7,590 bases of DNA from Deltaproteobacteria bacterium (GCA_016200595.1 JACQEL010000520.1:1-7590), one strand, 5' to 3'; numbered from the stretch's first letter, positions 1 through 6,648 are shown. The notes: generated by a model not told the origin, from the sequence alone. Numbers and translations: made by a program.

Positions 1-224
1 CATTTCCCCTACTTACCGCCTTTCCGCCCTCACCTCCATACCAGCCCTTAACTTAATGCCATTGCCCCTCACGGGGGGGAAGGGACCCAAGTGCTTGGCG
101 CAGGGGTGAAGTTGCTTACGTTGGGACCAATGCGCGGCATCCGCCAGCACGCCGTGCTGGCCTGAGGGTAGCCGGGGGTTGAAACCCCCGGCTAATCTTG
201 AAGTCTTAAAGTCTGATTTAGTTA
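1..224. other. Gene-free left flank with palindromic repeats
   Basis: I see no supportable coding region here. The stretch contains a hairpin with 8-bp arms (143-150 and 154-161) and, directly after it, a strong palindrome at 169-194. The remainder is G/C-run-rich spacer. No convincing sigma-70 promoter could be picked for the gene starting at 225. Confidence 0.6.
169..194. repeat. Intergenic palindrome (REP-like), arms tagccgggggtt / aacccccggcta
   Basis: Two perfect 12-base arms (169-180 and 183-194) are separated by two bases, giving a very stable GC-rich stem. No run of T follows, so it does not look like a standard intrinsic terminator. It resembles the dispersed repetitive extragenic palindromes found in many bacterial genomes. 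Membership of a family cannot be proven from one window. Confidence 0.6.
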
Positions 225-821
225 ATGCTCTATATCACTGTGCGCTCACGACTAAAACAAGCCGGACTGCTGTTAGGCATCAGCCTCCTCTGCACGATGC
301 TGGGCATTGCCGCGCGTTATTCCCTTCTCGGAGCCCGAGTTGAACCAGGGCCTCTGCCGTCAGATGTGATCGTCGTCCTCGCGGGGGAGCCCACGCGCGA
401 CCGGTATGCAACGGCACTGGTCGCGCAAGGTGTAGCCCCACGCGTGCTCTCCACGTTGGTAGACCCACAGTGCGTCCGTGCTGGCCGGCTGCCGCAGGTT
501 TGTGCCTCTGGCGTGCGTAGCACAGTGGACGAGGCACTGCTGATGCATACGGAGTTGGCAGCGGAGCGAGTCCAGCAAGTCACCGTTGTCACCTCTAACT
601 ACCACACCCTTCGCGCCGCGGTTATTTTTCGCATTGTGTTCATCGGGAGTGGAATCCAGGTGAGCATGGTCGCCCCACCAGGGCCACCCCCTGATAGTAG
701 GAACATCATCAGCGAAGTAAAGAAGTTTTTCCCTAGTGTTGGAGCAGCAATCATCGGACGACTCTCTCCAGCGCTATACCAGCGAATTGCTCAGCAATTC
801 AGAGGAGAAACGAGATTGTAA
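225..821 (+). CDS. DUF218 / YdcF-SanA-like membrane-anchored protein
   Basis: A 198-residue protein with one hydrophobic segment at about residues 14-29, likely an N-terminal membrane anchor, followed by a DUF218 domain (residues ~46-150). Family-typical elements are visible: a first beta strand DVIVVLAGE (47-55), then R58 and the alternating helix with AP at 71-72, STVDEA (99-104) and the signature VVTSNYHTLRA (121-131). DUF218 proteins (YdcF, SanA, ElyC) are linked to envelope biogenesis and often sit in exopolysaccharide loci; the biochemical activity is generally unresolved. Two cysteines (83 and 93) flank the variable loop. The start at 225 is the first ATG after an in-frame TAG at 219-221; no good Shine-Dalgarno is visible, and ATG 297 would remove most of the anchor. 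The next gene begins 12 nt after the stop, so the two are probably co-transcribed. Confidence 0.85.
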   Translation: MLYITVRSRLKQAGLLLGISLLCTMLGIAARYSLLGARVEPGPLPSDVIVVLAGEPTRDRYATALVAQGVAPRVLSTLVDPQCVRAGRLPQVCASGVRSTVDEALLMHTELAAERVQQVTVVTSNYHTLRAAVIFRIVFIGSGIQVSMVAPPGPPPDSRNIISEVKKFFPSVGAAIIGRLSPALYQRIAQQFRGETRL

Positions 822-833
822 AAGGTTCTCTCT

Positions 834-2750
834 ATGATCAATCCCCTCCTGATTTACCGCCGTCCTTTTATTGTTGGCGTGCAATTAATGCTGATTGTAC
901 TCGCCAACTATCTGGCCTTCTGGCTCCGGTTTGATGGGAATATTGAAGCTCAGTATGCAGCCGTATGGCTGCAAATGTTGCCTTGGTTAGTCCTCATCCG
1001 CGGTCTGACATTCGCTCCCCTGCGCCTCTACGAGGGCCTCTGGCGCTATTCCAGCGTCTGGGATTTGCGCAATATCATCGCGGGAGTGCTCACCAGCACG
1101 CTTTTGTTTTATGTGTTGGTACGCTGGGGCTTTGGCCTGACGGTTTATCCCCGCTCTGTTTTCATCACTGATTCAGTCTTACTGATCATCTTTCTTGGCG
1201 GCATTCGCTTAGTCCGACGGATTTATCGGGAGCTGGGGCATCTGGAACGTGAGAAACGAATCCTTATCTACGGTGCTGGTGATGCCGGAGAGATGATCGT
1301 CCGCGACATGAGGAATAACCCCTTTTATGAGTACGAGCCGATCGGCTTTGTCGATGATGACCCAACCAAGGTGGGCTTGCGGATTCATGGCGTGCGGGTG
1401 TTAGGGACCAGCAAGCATTTAGCGAAAATTATGGCCAAAGAAGACCCCCACGAGGTCTTAGTAGCGATCCCTCGGGCAGAACCGTCCGTGATTCGCGGTG
1501 TCGTCAAGGCACTGGAACCTTTCAAAGTCCCGATTAAAACACTGCCGAGTCTGCGTGACATTCTGGACGGGAAAGTGGCTGTCAACCAGATTCGCGACCT
1601 TTCCATCGAAGACCTGCTGGCACGGGTGCCGCTGCAGTTGGACTGGGAGCCGACCCGGCGCTTTGTGCATGGCAAACGGGTATTGGTGACCGGCGCGGGT
1701 GGCTCTATTGGCTCAGAGCTCTGCCGCCAACTCGCCGACTGCGGACCAGAAATGCTGATCTTGTTGGATAAGAGCGAAAACGCACTCTACCAGATCGAGC
1801 TTGAGCTCCGCCAAAAGTTTTCGGTACGGAAACAAATAGCGGTCCTCGCCGATATTAGACATATCCCGCGGATGCACGAAGTCTTTACCCGCTATGTCCC
1901 GCAGATGGTGTTTCATGCCGCGGCCTACAAACATGTGCCGCTCATGGAATCGCATCCCCAGGAGGCGGTTCTCAACAATGTCATGGGGACGCGCCGCTTG
2001 AGTGAACTCGCCCTCGAACATGGGGTGCAGCGGTTTGTCATGATCTCCACTGACAAAGCGGTGAACCCTACCAGTGTGATGGGGGCGTGCAAGCGGGTGG
2101 GAGAGTTCTACATTCAAGCTTTGGCGCAGAATGAGACGGCAGCCCAGAGTGTGTTTTGCGGTGTCCGGTTTGGCAATGTCCTGGGGAGCACAGGTAGTGT
2201 GGTGCCGCTCTTCCTGCAGCAGATCAAGGCGGGTGGGCCGCTCACCGTGACTCATCCGGAAGTGACGCGCTATTTCATGACGATTCCCGAAGCCGTGCAG
2301 TTGGTGCTGCGAGCGGCCACGCTGGCGCACGGAGGCGAGATCTTCGTCTTGGAGATGGGGGAGCAACTCAAAGTGCTGGACCTGGCTCGTCACCTCATCC
2401 GGCTCTCGGGGTTCGTCCCCGGAGAGGAGATGCCCATCGTTTTTACCGGCTTGCGACCGGGAGAGAAGCTGCATGAGGAATTAGTGGGGGACAATGAGAC
2501 CGCCGAGCCCTCGGAAGTGGAACTGATCCACAAAGTCCGCCCGGTGCAATTGCCGGACCTGGCCTGGCTCGAACAGCAAGTCGGGCGATTAGAAGAACTC
2601 GCGCTGCAAGGCGAGAACGAGGCGGTAGTTGAATTGCTTACCCAGATCGTGCCTACCTTTAAGCCCACACGGCTGCCCCTCGTTGGCGGCGATTCCCTCT
2701 TCACTGGTGATCGAGAAAGCGGATCATCCCTGTCGGATCTCACCTCTTGA
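834..2750 (+). CDS. Membrane-bound NDP-sugar 4,6-dehydratase (CapD/WbpM/PglF family)
   Basis: A full-length 638-residue polytopic polysaccharide-biosynthesis protein. The N-terminus holds four likely membrane helices (~13-33, 51-66, 81-100, 107-125). A first Rossmann-like region has GAGDAG at 147-152. The catalytic SDR domain starts at ~282 with the NAD-binding motif GAGGSIGSE (287-295), followed by HAAAYKHVPL (361-370). The active site contains STDKA (405-409) and an MGACK segment (416-420), in which Met replaces the usual Tyr of YxxxK, as is normal in PglF/WbpM-type dehydratases. RPGEKLHEEL lies at 541-550. Family knowledge: these enzymes convert UDP-GlcNAc to the UDP-4-keto-6-deoxy sugar, the first step towards bacillosamine- or FucNAc/QuiNAc-type sugars; the exact product here is inferred. 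AAAGG at 821-825 gives a Shine-Dalgarno 8 nt before the ATG. It follows the DUF218 gene and precedes glycosyltransferases, which fits a surface-glycan locus. Confidence 0.93.
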   Translation: MINPLLIYRRPFIVGVQLMLIVLANYLAFWLRFDGNIEAQYAAVWLQMLPWLVLIRGLTFAPLRLYEGLWRYSSVWDLRNIIAGVLTSTLLFYVLVRWGFGLTVYPRSVFITDSVLLIIFLGGIRLVRRIYRELGHLEREKRILIYGAGDAGEMIVRDMRNNPFYEYEPIGFVDDDPTKVGLRIHGVRVLGTSKHLAKIMAKEDPHEVLVAIPRAEPSVIRGVVKALEPFKVPIKTLPSLRDILDGKVAVNQIRDLSIEDLLARVPLQLDWEPTRRFVHGKRVLVTGAGGSIGSELCRQLADCGPEMLILLDKSENALYQIELELRQKFSVRKQIAVLADIRHIPRMHEVFTRYVPQMVFHAAAYKHVPLMESHPQEAVLNNVMGTRRLSELALEHGVQRFVMISTDKAVNPTSVMGACKRVGEFYIQALAQNETAAQSVFCGVRFGNVLGSTGSVVPLFLQQIKAGGPLTVTHPEVTRYFMTIPEAVQLVLRAATLAHGGEIFVLEMGEQLKVLDLARHLIRLSGFVPGEEMPIVFTGLRPGEKLHEELVGDNETAEPSEVELIHKVRPVQLPDLAWLEQQVGRLEELALQGENEAVVELLTQIVPTFKPTRLPLVGGDSLFTGDRESGSSLSDLTS

Positions 2751-2751
2751 T

Positions 2752-2847
2752 ATTGCGTCGGTCGCGTTTATTGGGTCTATTGGGTTTATTGGGTCTATTG
2801 GGTTTATTGGGTCTATTGGGTTTGTTGCGTCGGTTGTGTCGCTTGCC
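2752..2847. repeat. 9/18-bp tandem repeat array, three perfect 18-mers plus diverged flanks
   Basis: The core at 2767-2820 is exactly three copies of an 18-bp unit made of two nonamers (tttattggg and tctattggg). Diverged nonamers flank it on both sides (2752-2766 and 2821-2847, such as tttgttgcg). Read on the minus strand, the unit is close to (A/G)ACCCAATA, matching arrays at 5343-5404 and 7368-7430. It starts two bases after the dehydratase stop codon and ends just before the terminator, so it would lie in the mRNA 3' region. Although the frame stays open across it (repeating IGS/IGF), it is not considered coding. Confidence 0.85.
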
Positions 2848-2850
2848 ACA

Positions 2851-2882
2851 AAAAGGTCAGGGCATCCCTGGCCTTTTTTTCT
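2851..2882 (+). terminator. Rho-independent terminator after the dehydratase
   Basis: The stem ggtcaggg (2855-2862) pairs with ccctggcc (2866-2873), with one G-T pair and a three-base loop. It is preceded by an A tract and followed by seven or more T (2874-2880). It lies about 100 nt after the dehydratase stop and only 17 nt before the next ATG. It should therefore limit read-through into the glycosyltransferase, or act as an attenuator for it. Confidence 0.85.
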
Positions 2883-2898
2883 TGTGGAAGCTACATGT

Positions 2899-4098
2899 AT
2901 GAATATGCTAGATGACTTACCCAGAATAGCCCTTGTTGTTCCAAGCCTCGAATCGGGCAACGGCGTTCGCACCGTAGCAATGTTTCTGTATAAGGTGATC
3001 CGGAACTCGGGTCGCTATCGGGCTGAGTTCATTTCACTAGCCACCTCCTCTAAGGACAAAGCTAGTGTGCGCTTGCTTGCACCAAGGAGTTGGCTACGAG
3101 GACCGAGAGTAATCAAAGGTATATGGGGAGACATTCCCTTTCGGCATGTCGGCGCCTATTTTACTGAATTCGAGTTTCAGCGCTATCGCCCACGGCGTGT
3201 CTTAACTGCTTTACTAAACAAGTACGATTTAGTACAGGTAGTGACTGGCATTCCGCCAGTAGTCCTTGTGACTCGAGGCTGTGACGTGCCAGTTGCCCTA
3301 CAGGTCGCAACGTTGACCGCTAAGGAACGCTCATCTCGTTTGCAGCAAGAACGAAGCGCAAAGGGTATCTGGCTGTGGTTGATGACAAAAATCATGACTG
3401 TGGTGGAACAGTCTGCCTTGCGACTGGCACAGGTCATTTTTGTTGAGAATCAATGGATGTACAAACATGCTAGCCGGGAGATTGGTTCTCAAAGAGTCAT
3501 TTTTGCGCCCCCTGGTGTAGATACGGATTATTTCAATCCAACAGCTCAGCCGGAGGGAAGACACCTTATTTCAGTCGGCCGTTTTTCTGATCCTCGCAAA
3601 AATGTGCGGATGTTGTTCGAGGCGTACAGTTATCTGCGACAACTGATACCGCATGCGCCACGTTTAATTCTGGCAGGTCACTCTGTGCCCTCTCTAAGGG
3701 ACTTGAGTCTAGCGAAATCTTTGGGGATTTTGGACCATATTGAGGTTCGACAAAATGTTTCCATGAGCGAATTGGCAGAATTGTACCGGCATGCGGCGGT
3801 GTTTGTCCTTTCCTCAAACGAAGAGGGTCTGGGCATTGTCATTCTGGAGGCCATGTCAAGCGGGATTCCGGTCGTCAGCACACGTTGTGGTGGTCCAGAA
3901 ACAGCGGTTATTGATGGTGAAACAGGGTATCCGACTGCTGTTGGAAATGCGCGGGAAATGGCGACGAAGATACAGGAACTGCTGGCTTCACCAGCTCTGC
4001 GTGAGCGCATGGGTAAGGCGGGTCGAGAATTGGCTCTGAAACATTACTCATTGGAAGTAGCCGGTAGACCTTATCTCGAATATACGACAAACTTTTAG
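2899..4098 (+). CDS. GT-B glycosyltransferase, family 4 (glycosyltransferase 1)
   Basis: A 399-residue GT4-type sugar transferase with the GT-B fold. The N-terminal half starts with a beta strand, IALVVPSLESGNGVR (10-24), giving the acceptor-side loop. The C-terminal half contains PPGVDTDYF (204-212), VGRFSDPRKN (226-235) and the nucleotide-sugar binding EX7E motif (E309 to E317, in SSNEEGLGIVILEAMSSGIPVVST). All expected landmarks are present and the length is normal. The open frame extends back to 2629, but that region overlaps the dehydratase, the repeat array and the terminator. ATG 2899 (or 2905) is chosen because it precedes the first beta strand and has GGAAG at 2886-2890 upstream. The likely role is adding a hexose or derivative to a lipid-linked glycan in the cytoplasm; donor and acceptor cannot be read from sequence. 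Composition looks a little more AT-rich than the dehydratase gene, as often seen in glycan loci. Confidence 0.9.
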   Translation: MNMLDDLPRIALVVPSLESGNGVRTVAMFLYKVIRNSGRYRAEFISLATSSKDKASVRLLAPRSWLRGPRVIKGIWGDIPFRHVGAYFTEFEFQRYRPRRVLTALLNKYDLVQVVTGIPPVVLVTRGCDVPVALQVATLTAKERSSRLQQERSAKGIWLWLMTKIMTVVEQSALRLAQVIFVENQWMYKHASREIGSQRVIFAPPGVDTDYFNPTAQPEGRHLISVGRFSDPRKNVRMLFEAYSYLRQLIPHAPRLILAGHSVPSLRDLSLAKSLGILDHIEVRQNVSMSELAELYRHAAVFVLSSNEEGLGIVILEAMSSGIPVVSTRCGGPETAVIDGETGYPTAVGNAREMATKIQELLASPALRERMGKAGRELALKHYSLEVAGRPYLEYTTNF

Positions 4099-4188
4099 AG
4101 CACGCCCGTCGAGATTGACTTGAATCATGGTATGCCCAGTCTGGTAGTGGTGCAGTTTCGCCAGTCTCACGTCTGAGCCAAAGCTCCT

Positions 4189-5301
4189 ATGCTTGTCATT
4201 CTGAGGCCGGAGGCCGAAGAATCTCATGGGAAGTCCGGCGGTTGGCGAGATTCTGCGCCGTCTATCACAGTTTGGGGCAGGCAACGGATTCTTGCCGAGT
4301 TACCAAAACGACCGTGGCTAAACCTTTCGCCTGATCCCTTACTCGAAGGCAATTTACCCAGCCGTTTGTTTTGGCAACACATCAAACTGACGCGACTGGC
4401 GAGGCAGAATTGTGATGTATTATTGGTGCCAGGAAGCACGTATACGGGAGGTTTCAAACCCTTTGTGGCCATGTCCCAGAGTCTGCTTCCCTTTGAGCCC
4501 TCCGAGAGACGACGCTATGGGTTGACATGGTTGCATCTCAGATATCTCTTGTTAGAAAAAAGTCAGGGCATTACATTCCACTACGCAACTGGAGTTATCT
4601 TTCTCACGCGAACCGCACAGCAAGTGGTGGCGCGCCAAATTGGGGCCATACGAGGTAAGGTGGCGATCGTGCCTCATGGTGTTGCCAAGGATTTTGAGCG
4701 TCCACCGCAACCCCAACAGCCATTGAGCGCGTACTCGTGGGGTCGTCTTTTTCGCTGGCTCTATGTATCAATTGTGAATTTTTATAAACATCAGTGGCAT
4801 GTGGTGGAGGCGATTGCGGCACTGCGGCGCGAGGGGGTTCCGGTGGAATTGGACTTGGTGGGGCCAGCATATCCTCCTGCTTTGCGTCGCCTGCAAGAAA
4901 TAGTCAAGCGCATTGACCCCCGAGGGGAATTCATCCACTACCGAGGGGGAGTGCCCTATCATAAGTTGATGGGTTACTACCATCAAGCGAATGGTTTTGT
5001 GTTTGCTTCGAGTTGCGAAACATTTGGACAGACTCTGCTAGAAGCGATGATCTCGGGTTTGCTGATTGCCTGTTCAAATCGAAGTGCGATGCCGGAGATT
5101 CTCGGTGGTGCGGGTGTTTACTTCGATCCGGAAAACCCGCAGGAAATTGCCCAGGCTTTGAATCATTTGATGCTATCGCCCCAAGAGCGGGAGCGATGTG
5201 CCTGGGATGGCTACACACGAGCGGCGCAATTCTCTTGGGAAAGATGTGCGCGAGAGACTTTTTCGTTCCTGGCTAAGGTAGCAGGCGGTTCAGGCAGCTG
5301 A
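4189..5301 (+). CDS. GT-B family-4 glycosyltransferase (glycosyltransferase 2), apparently N-terminally truncated
   Basis: A 370-residue frame. From residue ~26 (ITVWGRQRILAELPKRPWL) it reads as a GT4 transferase, with LPFEPSERRRYG (99-110), VPHGV (161-165), an NFYKHQ segment (197-202) in place of the usual GR..KN loop, and an intact EX7E motif (E277 to E285, in SSCETFGQTLLEAMISG). The ordinary first beta strand and glycine-rich loop, roughly 35-40 residues, are missing. The first ~22 codons (4189-4254) instead lie in an intergenic-type repeat with inverted arms agaatctc/gagattct. An in-frame TGA at 4174-4176 separates this from a short hydrophobic reading, MPSLVVVQF, at 4132-4158, possibly the remnant of the original start. 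No Shine-Dalgarno is evident at 4189. The protein may be a recent pseudogene, or it may be translated from an unusual start. Function by family: sugar transfer in the same glycan pathway as its neighbour. Confidence 0.75.
   Translation: MLVILRPEAEESHGKSGGWRDSAPSITVWGRQRILAELPKRPWLNLSPDPLLEGNLPSRLFWQHIKLTRLARQNCDVLLVPGSTYTGGFKPFVAMSQSLLPFEPSERRRYGLTWLHLRYLLLEKSQGITFHYATGVIFLTRTAQQVVARQIGAIRGKVAIVPHGVAKDFERPPQPQQPLSAYSWGRLFRWLYVSIVNFYKHQWHVVEAIAALRREGVPVELDLVGPAYPPALRRLQEIVKRIDPRGEFIHYRGGVPYHKLMGYYHQANGFVFASSCETFGQTLLEAMISGLLIACSNRSAMPEILGGAGVYFDPENPQEIAQALNHLMLSPQERERCAWDGYTRAAQFSWERCARETFSFLAKVAGGSGS
4194..4254. repeat. Dispersed repeat element with inverted arms, overlapping the 5' end of glycosyltransferase 2
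   Basis: The segment begins tgtcattctgagg, runs through ggccgaagaatctc (4212-4225), and is closed by gagattct at 4247-4254, which is the exact reverse complement of agaatctc at 4218-4225. Sequences of the form CATTCTGAG...AAGAATCTC are common intergenic repeats in many environmental genomes (recalled knowledge). Here the element provides the N-terminal codons of the annotated frame, which is why it is recorded separately. Confidence 0.6.
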
Positions 5302-5342
5302 GAGCCGGTACCCGGAGCGGCTCAATCCCAGTGATGATTACC

Positions 5343-5404
5343 GACCCAATCAACTCAACGACACGATAGACTCGATAAACGCGACAGACGCGACGCCGCG
5401 ATAA
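5343..5404. repeat. Diverged 9-bp repeat array between glycosyltransferase 2 and the TA toxin
   Basis: Seven consecutive units follow the (A/G)ACNC(A/G)A(T/C)A pattern: gacccaatc, then an 8-base unit aactcaac, gacacgata, gactcgata, aacgcgaca, gacgcgacg and ccgcgataa. This is the same unit as in the 2752-2847 array but in the opposite orientation and more diverged. It lies between two convergent genes, the plus-strand transferase and the minus-strand toxin, and no terminator hairpin was recognised in this spacer. Confidence 0.65.
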
Positions 5405-5407
5405 ACG

Positions 5408-5698
5408 TTACTCCGGCGGTTGGTCAGGCAGTTGGGCGCCATGCCAAACACCGACAACCCAGACAATGTCACCTTCACGGCGATAGAAGAAACGGTAGGG
5501 CGTAACGATTACCTCACGGTAGGGTAATTCAGGAAATTCAGGGATGAGGCGGCCGGAGTTGGGAAATCGTTGGAGTCTGCGCAACACTTGCTCGGCGCGA
5601 CGGCGAAACTGGCTCACAGCCACCGGGTTATCGCGGCGGATGTACGCCAAAGCGGCCAGAAACTGCGCCCGTGCGGAGGGCGTGAAGCGCACTGTCAC
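5408..5698 (-). CDS. ParE/RelE-superfamily toxin
   Basis: A 96-residue protein of the usual size for a ParE/RelE toxin. The N-terminus, VRFTPSARAQFLAALAYI (3-20), is the typical beta strand plus helix. It is followed by a basic helix (FRRRAEQVLRRL, 31-42), RFPNSGRLIPEFP (44-56), and the C-terminal beta hairpin YREVIVTPYRFFYR (60-73) and VVGVWHGAQ (81-89). The start is GTG, and its first bases overlap the antitoxin stop codon in a 4-nt GTGA overlap (5695-5698), indicating translational coupling. Family knowledge: ParE members poison DNA gyrase, while RelE members cut mRNA in the ribosome. The P-x-R-FFY and VWHG features favour a ParE-like member, but the target cannot be decided from sequence. 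The module looks intact. Confidence 0.88.
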   Translation of the reverse strand: MTVRFTPSARAQFLAALAYIRRDNPVAVSQFRRRAEQVLRRLQRFPNSGRLIPEFPELPYREVIVTPYRFFYRREGDIVWVVGVWHGAQLPDQPPE

Positions 5699-5976
5699 TG
5701 CTCTGCGGCCCTGAGTAGTGCGTCGGCTTCAGCCAATATGGTGTCGAGGTCATAGCCTTCCCCTGCGGCAATCTCTTTCTCGCCGCGCGCCAGGAGCAAG
5801 AGGAGGTGCCGTTCGTGTTCAGCTTGCTGGTACACCTCCGCGCTGAGGAGCACCGCAGCGGCGCGACCACGTTGGGTGATAATTAGCGGCTCCTTCGAGC
5901 GACAAACACGCTTGAGCACCGCAGCGGCATCTTGGCGTAAATCTGTTACTGGAAGGATATTAGGAAGCTTGGCCAT
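5695..5976 (-). CDS. Phd/YefM-family antitoxin
   Basis: A 93-residue antitoxin. The N-terminal DNA-binding region reads LPNILPVTDLRQDAAAVLKRV (4-24), and the family hallmark IITQRGRAAAVLLS (32-45) follows. The C-terminal part (~54-93: EHERHLLLLLARGEKEIAAGEGYDL and onward) is the toxin-neutralising tail. The frame could extend to a GTG at 5994, but ATG 5976 is preferred because GGGGG (5982-5986 on the minus strand) lies five bases upstream and the protein then starts MAKLPN, as is common in the family. It would bind and neutralise the downstream ParE/RelE toxin and autorepress the pair through the palindrome at 5996-6014. Confidence 0.88.
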   Translation of the reverse strand: MAKLPNILPVTDLRQDAAAVLKRVCRSKEPLIITQRGRAAAVLLSAEVYQQAEHERHLLLLLARGEKEIAAGEGYDLDTILAEADALLRAAEQ

Positions 5977-5995
5977 AGGAACCCCCTGAGGCACT

Positions 5996-6014
5996 GTTCA
6001 ACGTATCGTTGAAC
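5996..6014. promoter_or_regulatory. Palindromic operator of the Phd/YefM-ParE module
   Basis: The arms gttcaacg (5996-6003) and cgttgaac (6007-6014) are perfect inverses separated by tat. The octamer aacgtatc is also directly repeated at 6000-6007 and 6012-6019. The site lies 20-40 bases upstream of the antitoxin ATG on the minus strand, where antitoxin dimers of this family usually bind to autorepress. The role is inferred from position and symmetry. Confidence 0.7.
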
Positions 6015-6098
6015 GTATCTCCAAAGGCATCAGTCTGCAACCCACTTATCCGTGTGGTCGGGACGAGTGATGAGTTAGAAGCTATTCTGTATCAATCA

Positions 6099-6277
6099 TC
6101 AGGACAAATTTACACCCGTGGTTCGCTTGCTCGCATCAAGAACTTCGATAGCGATGATGCGTCGATCCTTGGCATAGTCCAGAATGATTCCCTCAAAACC
6201 TCAGGAATTTTTCTTCGTGCCAGTTTCTTGCAGGCAAGTGGGATGATGTCAATGTTCTTGCTGGTTGTGTCGCTCAT
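6099..6277 (-). pseudogene. Frameshifted chimeric remnant: DUF4258-like start joined to DUF2283 end
   Basis: On the minus strand an ATG at 6277 opens a short frame reading MSDTTSKNIDIIPLACKKLARRKIPE. Its second half resembles the start of DUF4258 proteins (H/A-rich helix, then a basic RRxI segment). From 6191, in a different frame, the sequence reads GIILDYAKDRRIIAIEVLDASKR and then stops with TGA at 6099-6101. That is the characteristic C-terminal half of DUF2283. Neither frame is open throughout: the DUF2283 frame has a TGA five codons before GII. DUF4258 and DUF2283 genes are often adjacent in other genomes (recalled knowledge), so an internal deletion fusing the two is the simplest explanation. 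It is not expected to make a working protein. Confidence 0.6.
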
Positions 6278-6616
6278 GGGTTGCTCTTGGCCACTCCCGC
6301 AAATTCACCTGAGTACCGTGCTGAGTACTAGACACGCGAGTGTCATTTCCCCGCTGCCGGAGTCCGGCCTTAAAACACCGGCCTACCGTCCCCTGCCGCT
6401 CCGCGGCACCGGCCAGCGGCCGGTGCCACTATGTTCTGCGGCCTGAGGGGTCAATCCATATCTTGGTGTGCCAGACATATAGAGTCAGTTGCAGTCGTTT
6501 TCTTTCACTCCCCGAAATGGAGCCGGGCACCGTGAAAAGCACCAAGCCAAAAGGTGCCGATGACCGAGAACTCTTGTACGCTGCCTCTCCAGAGAATTTC
6601 TGCTATCGGCTACCAC
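6278..6616. other. Gene-free region with palindromes; no convincing CDS
   Basis: Frames are open on the plus strand here, but the translations look non-coding and include repeat sequence. Visible structures are a GAGTAC direct repeat (6311-6316 and 6323-6328), the hairpin gacac-gcga-gtgtc (6331-6344), the hairpin gccgg-agt-ccggc (6356-6368) and the strong palindrome at 6405-6427. Further right, ggcacc (near 6525-6531) and ggtgcc (near 6555-6560) could pair in a leader-like structure ahead of the terminator at 6617. Confidence 0.5.
6405..6427. repeat. REP-like palindrome, arms ggcaccggcc / ggccggtgcc
   Basis: Perfect 10-base inverted arms (6405-6414 and 6418-6427) surround a three-base loop agc. 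No T run follows, so it is more likely a repetitive extragenic palindrome than a terminator. It is preceded by further CCGGCC-rich sequence (6364-6373), suggesting a composite element. Confidence 0.6.
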
Positions 6617-6648
6617 GGCCAGGGGAATCCTCCTGGCCTTTTTTGTTT
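6617..6648 (+). terminator. Intrinsic terminator without an obvious plus-strand gene
   Basis: ggccagg (6617-6623) pairs with cctggcc (6632-6638) and the stem can be extended inwards by a G-T and a G-C pair. A six-T run (6639-6644) and more T-rich sequence follow. On the minus strand no T run follows the stem, so it works only for plus-strand transcripts. No coding region lies upstream on that strand, so it may end a small RNA or be a relic of a lost gene. Confidence 0.7.

Noticed and set aside
1713..2474. Minus-strand 253-codon open frame inside the dehydratase gene
   Set aside because: It is a reverse-frame shadow of a strongly conserved dehydratase domain; the product is His/Arg-rich and has no recognisable fold.
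2752..2847. CRISPR array
   Set aside because: The units are contiguous 9/18-mers with no spacers between them, and no cas genes are nearby.
2629..2898. N-terminal extension of glycosyltransferase 1 through the repeat array
   Set aside because: It would overlap the dehydratase by 122 bases and cross a terminator; the GT4 fold begins just after ATG 2899.
6009..6446. Plus-strand 145-codon open frame
   Set aside because: It runs antisense through the DUF4258/DUF2283 remnant and on into the palindromic repeat; its product looks non-coding and the start lies inside the TA operator.
6466..6616. Known riboswitch (c-di-GMP, cobalamin, fluoride, T-box)
   Set aside because: Short fragments look suggestive, but the conserved cores of these classes could not be found in the right order.
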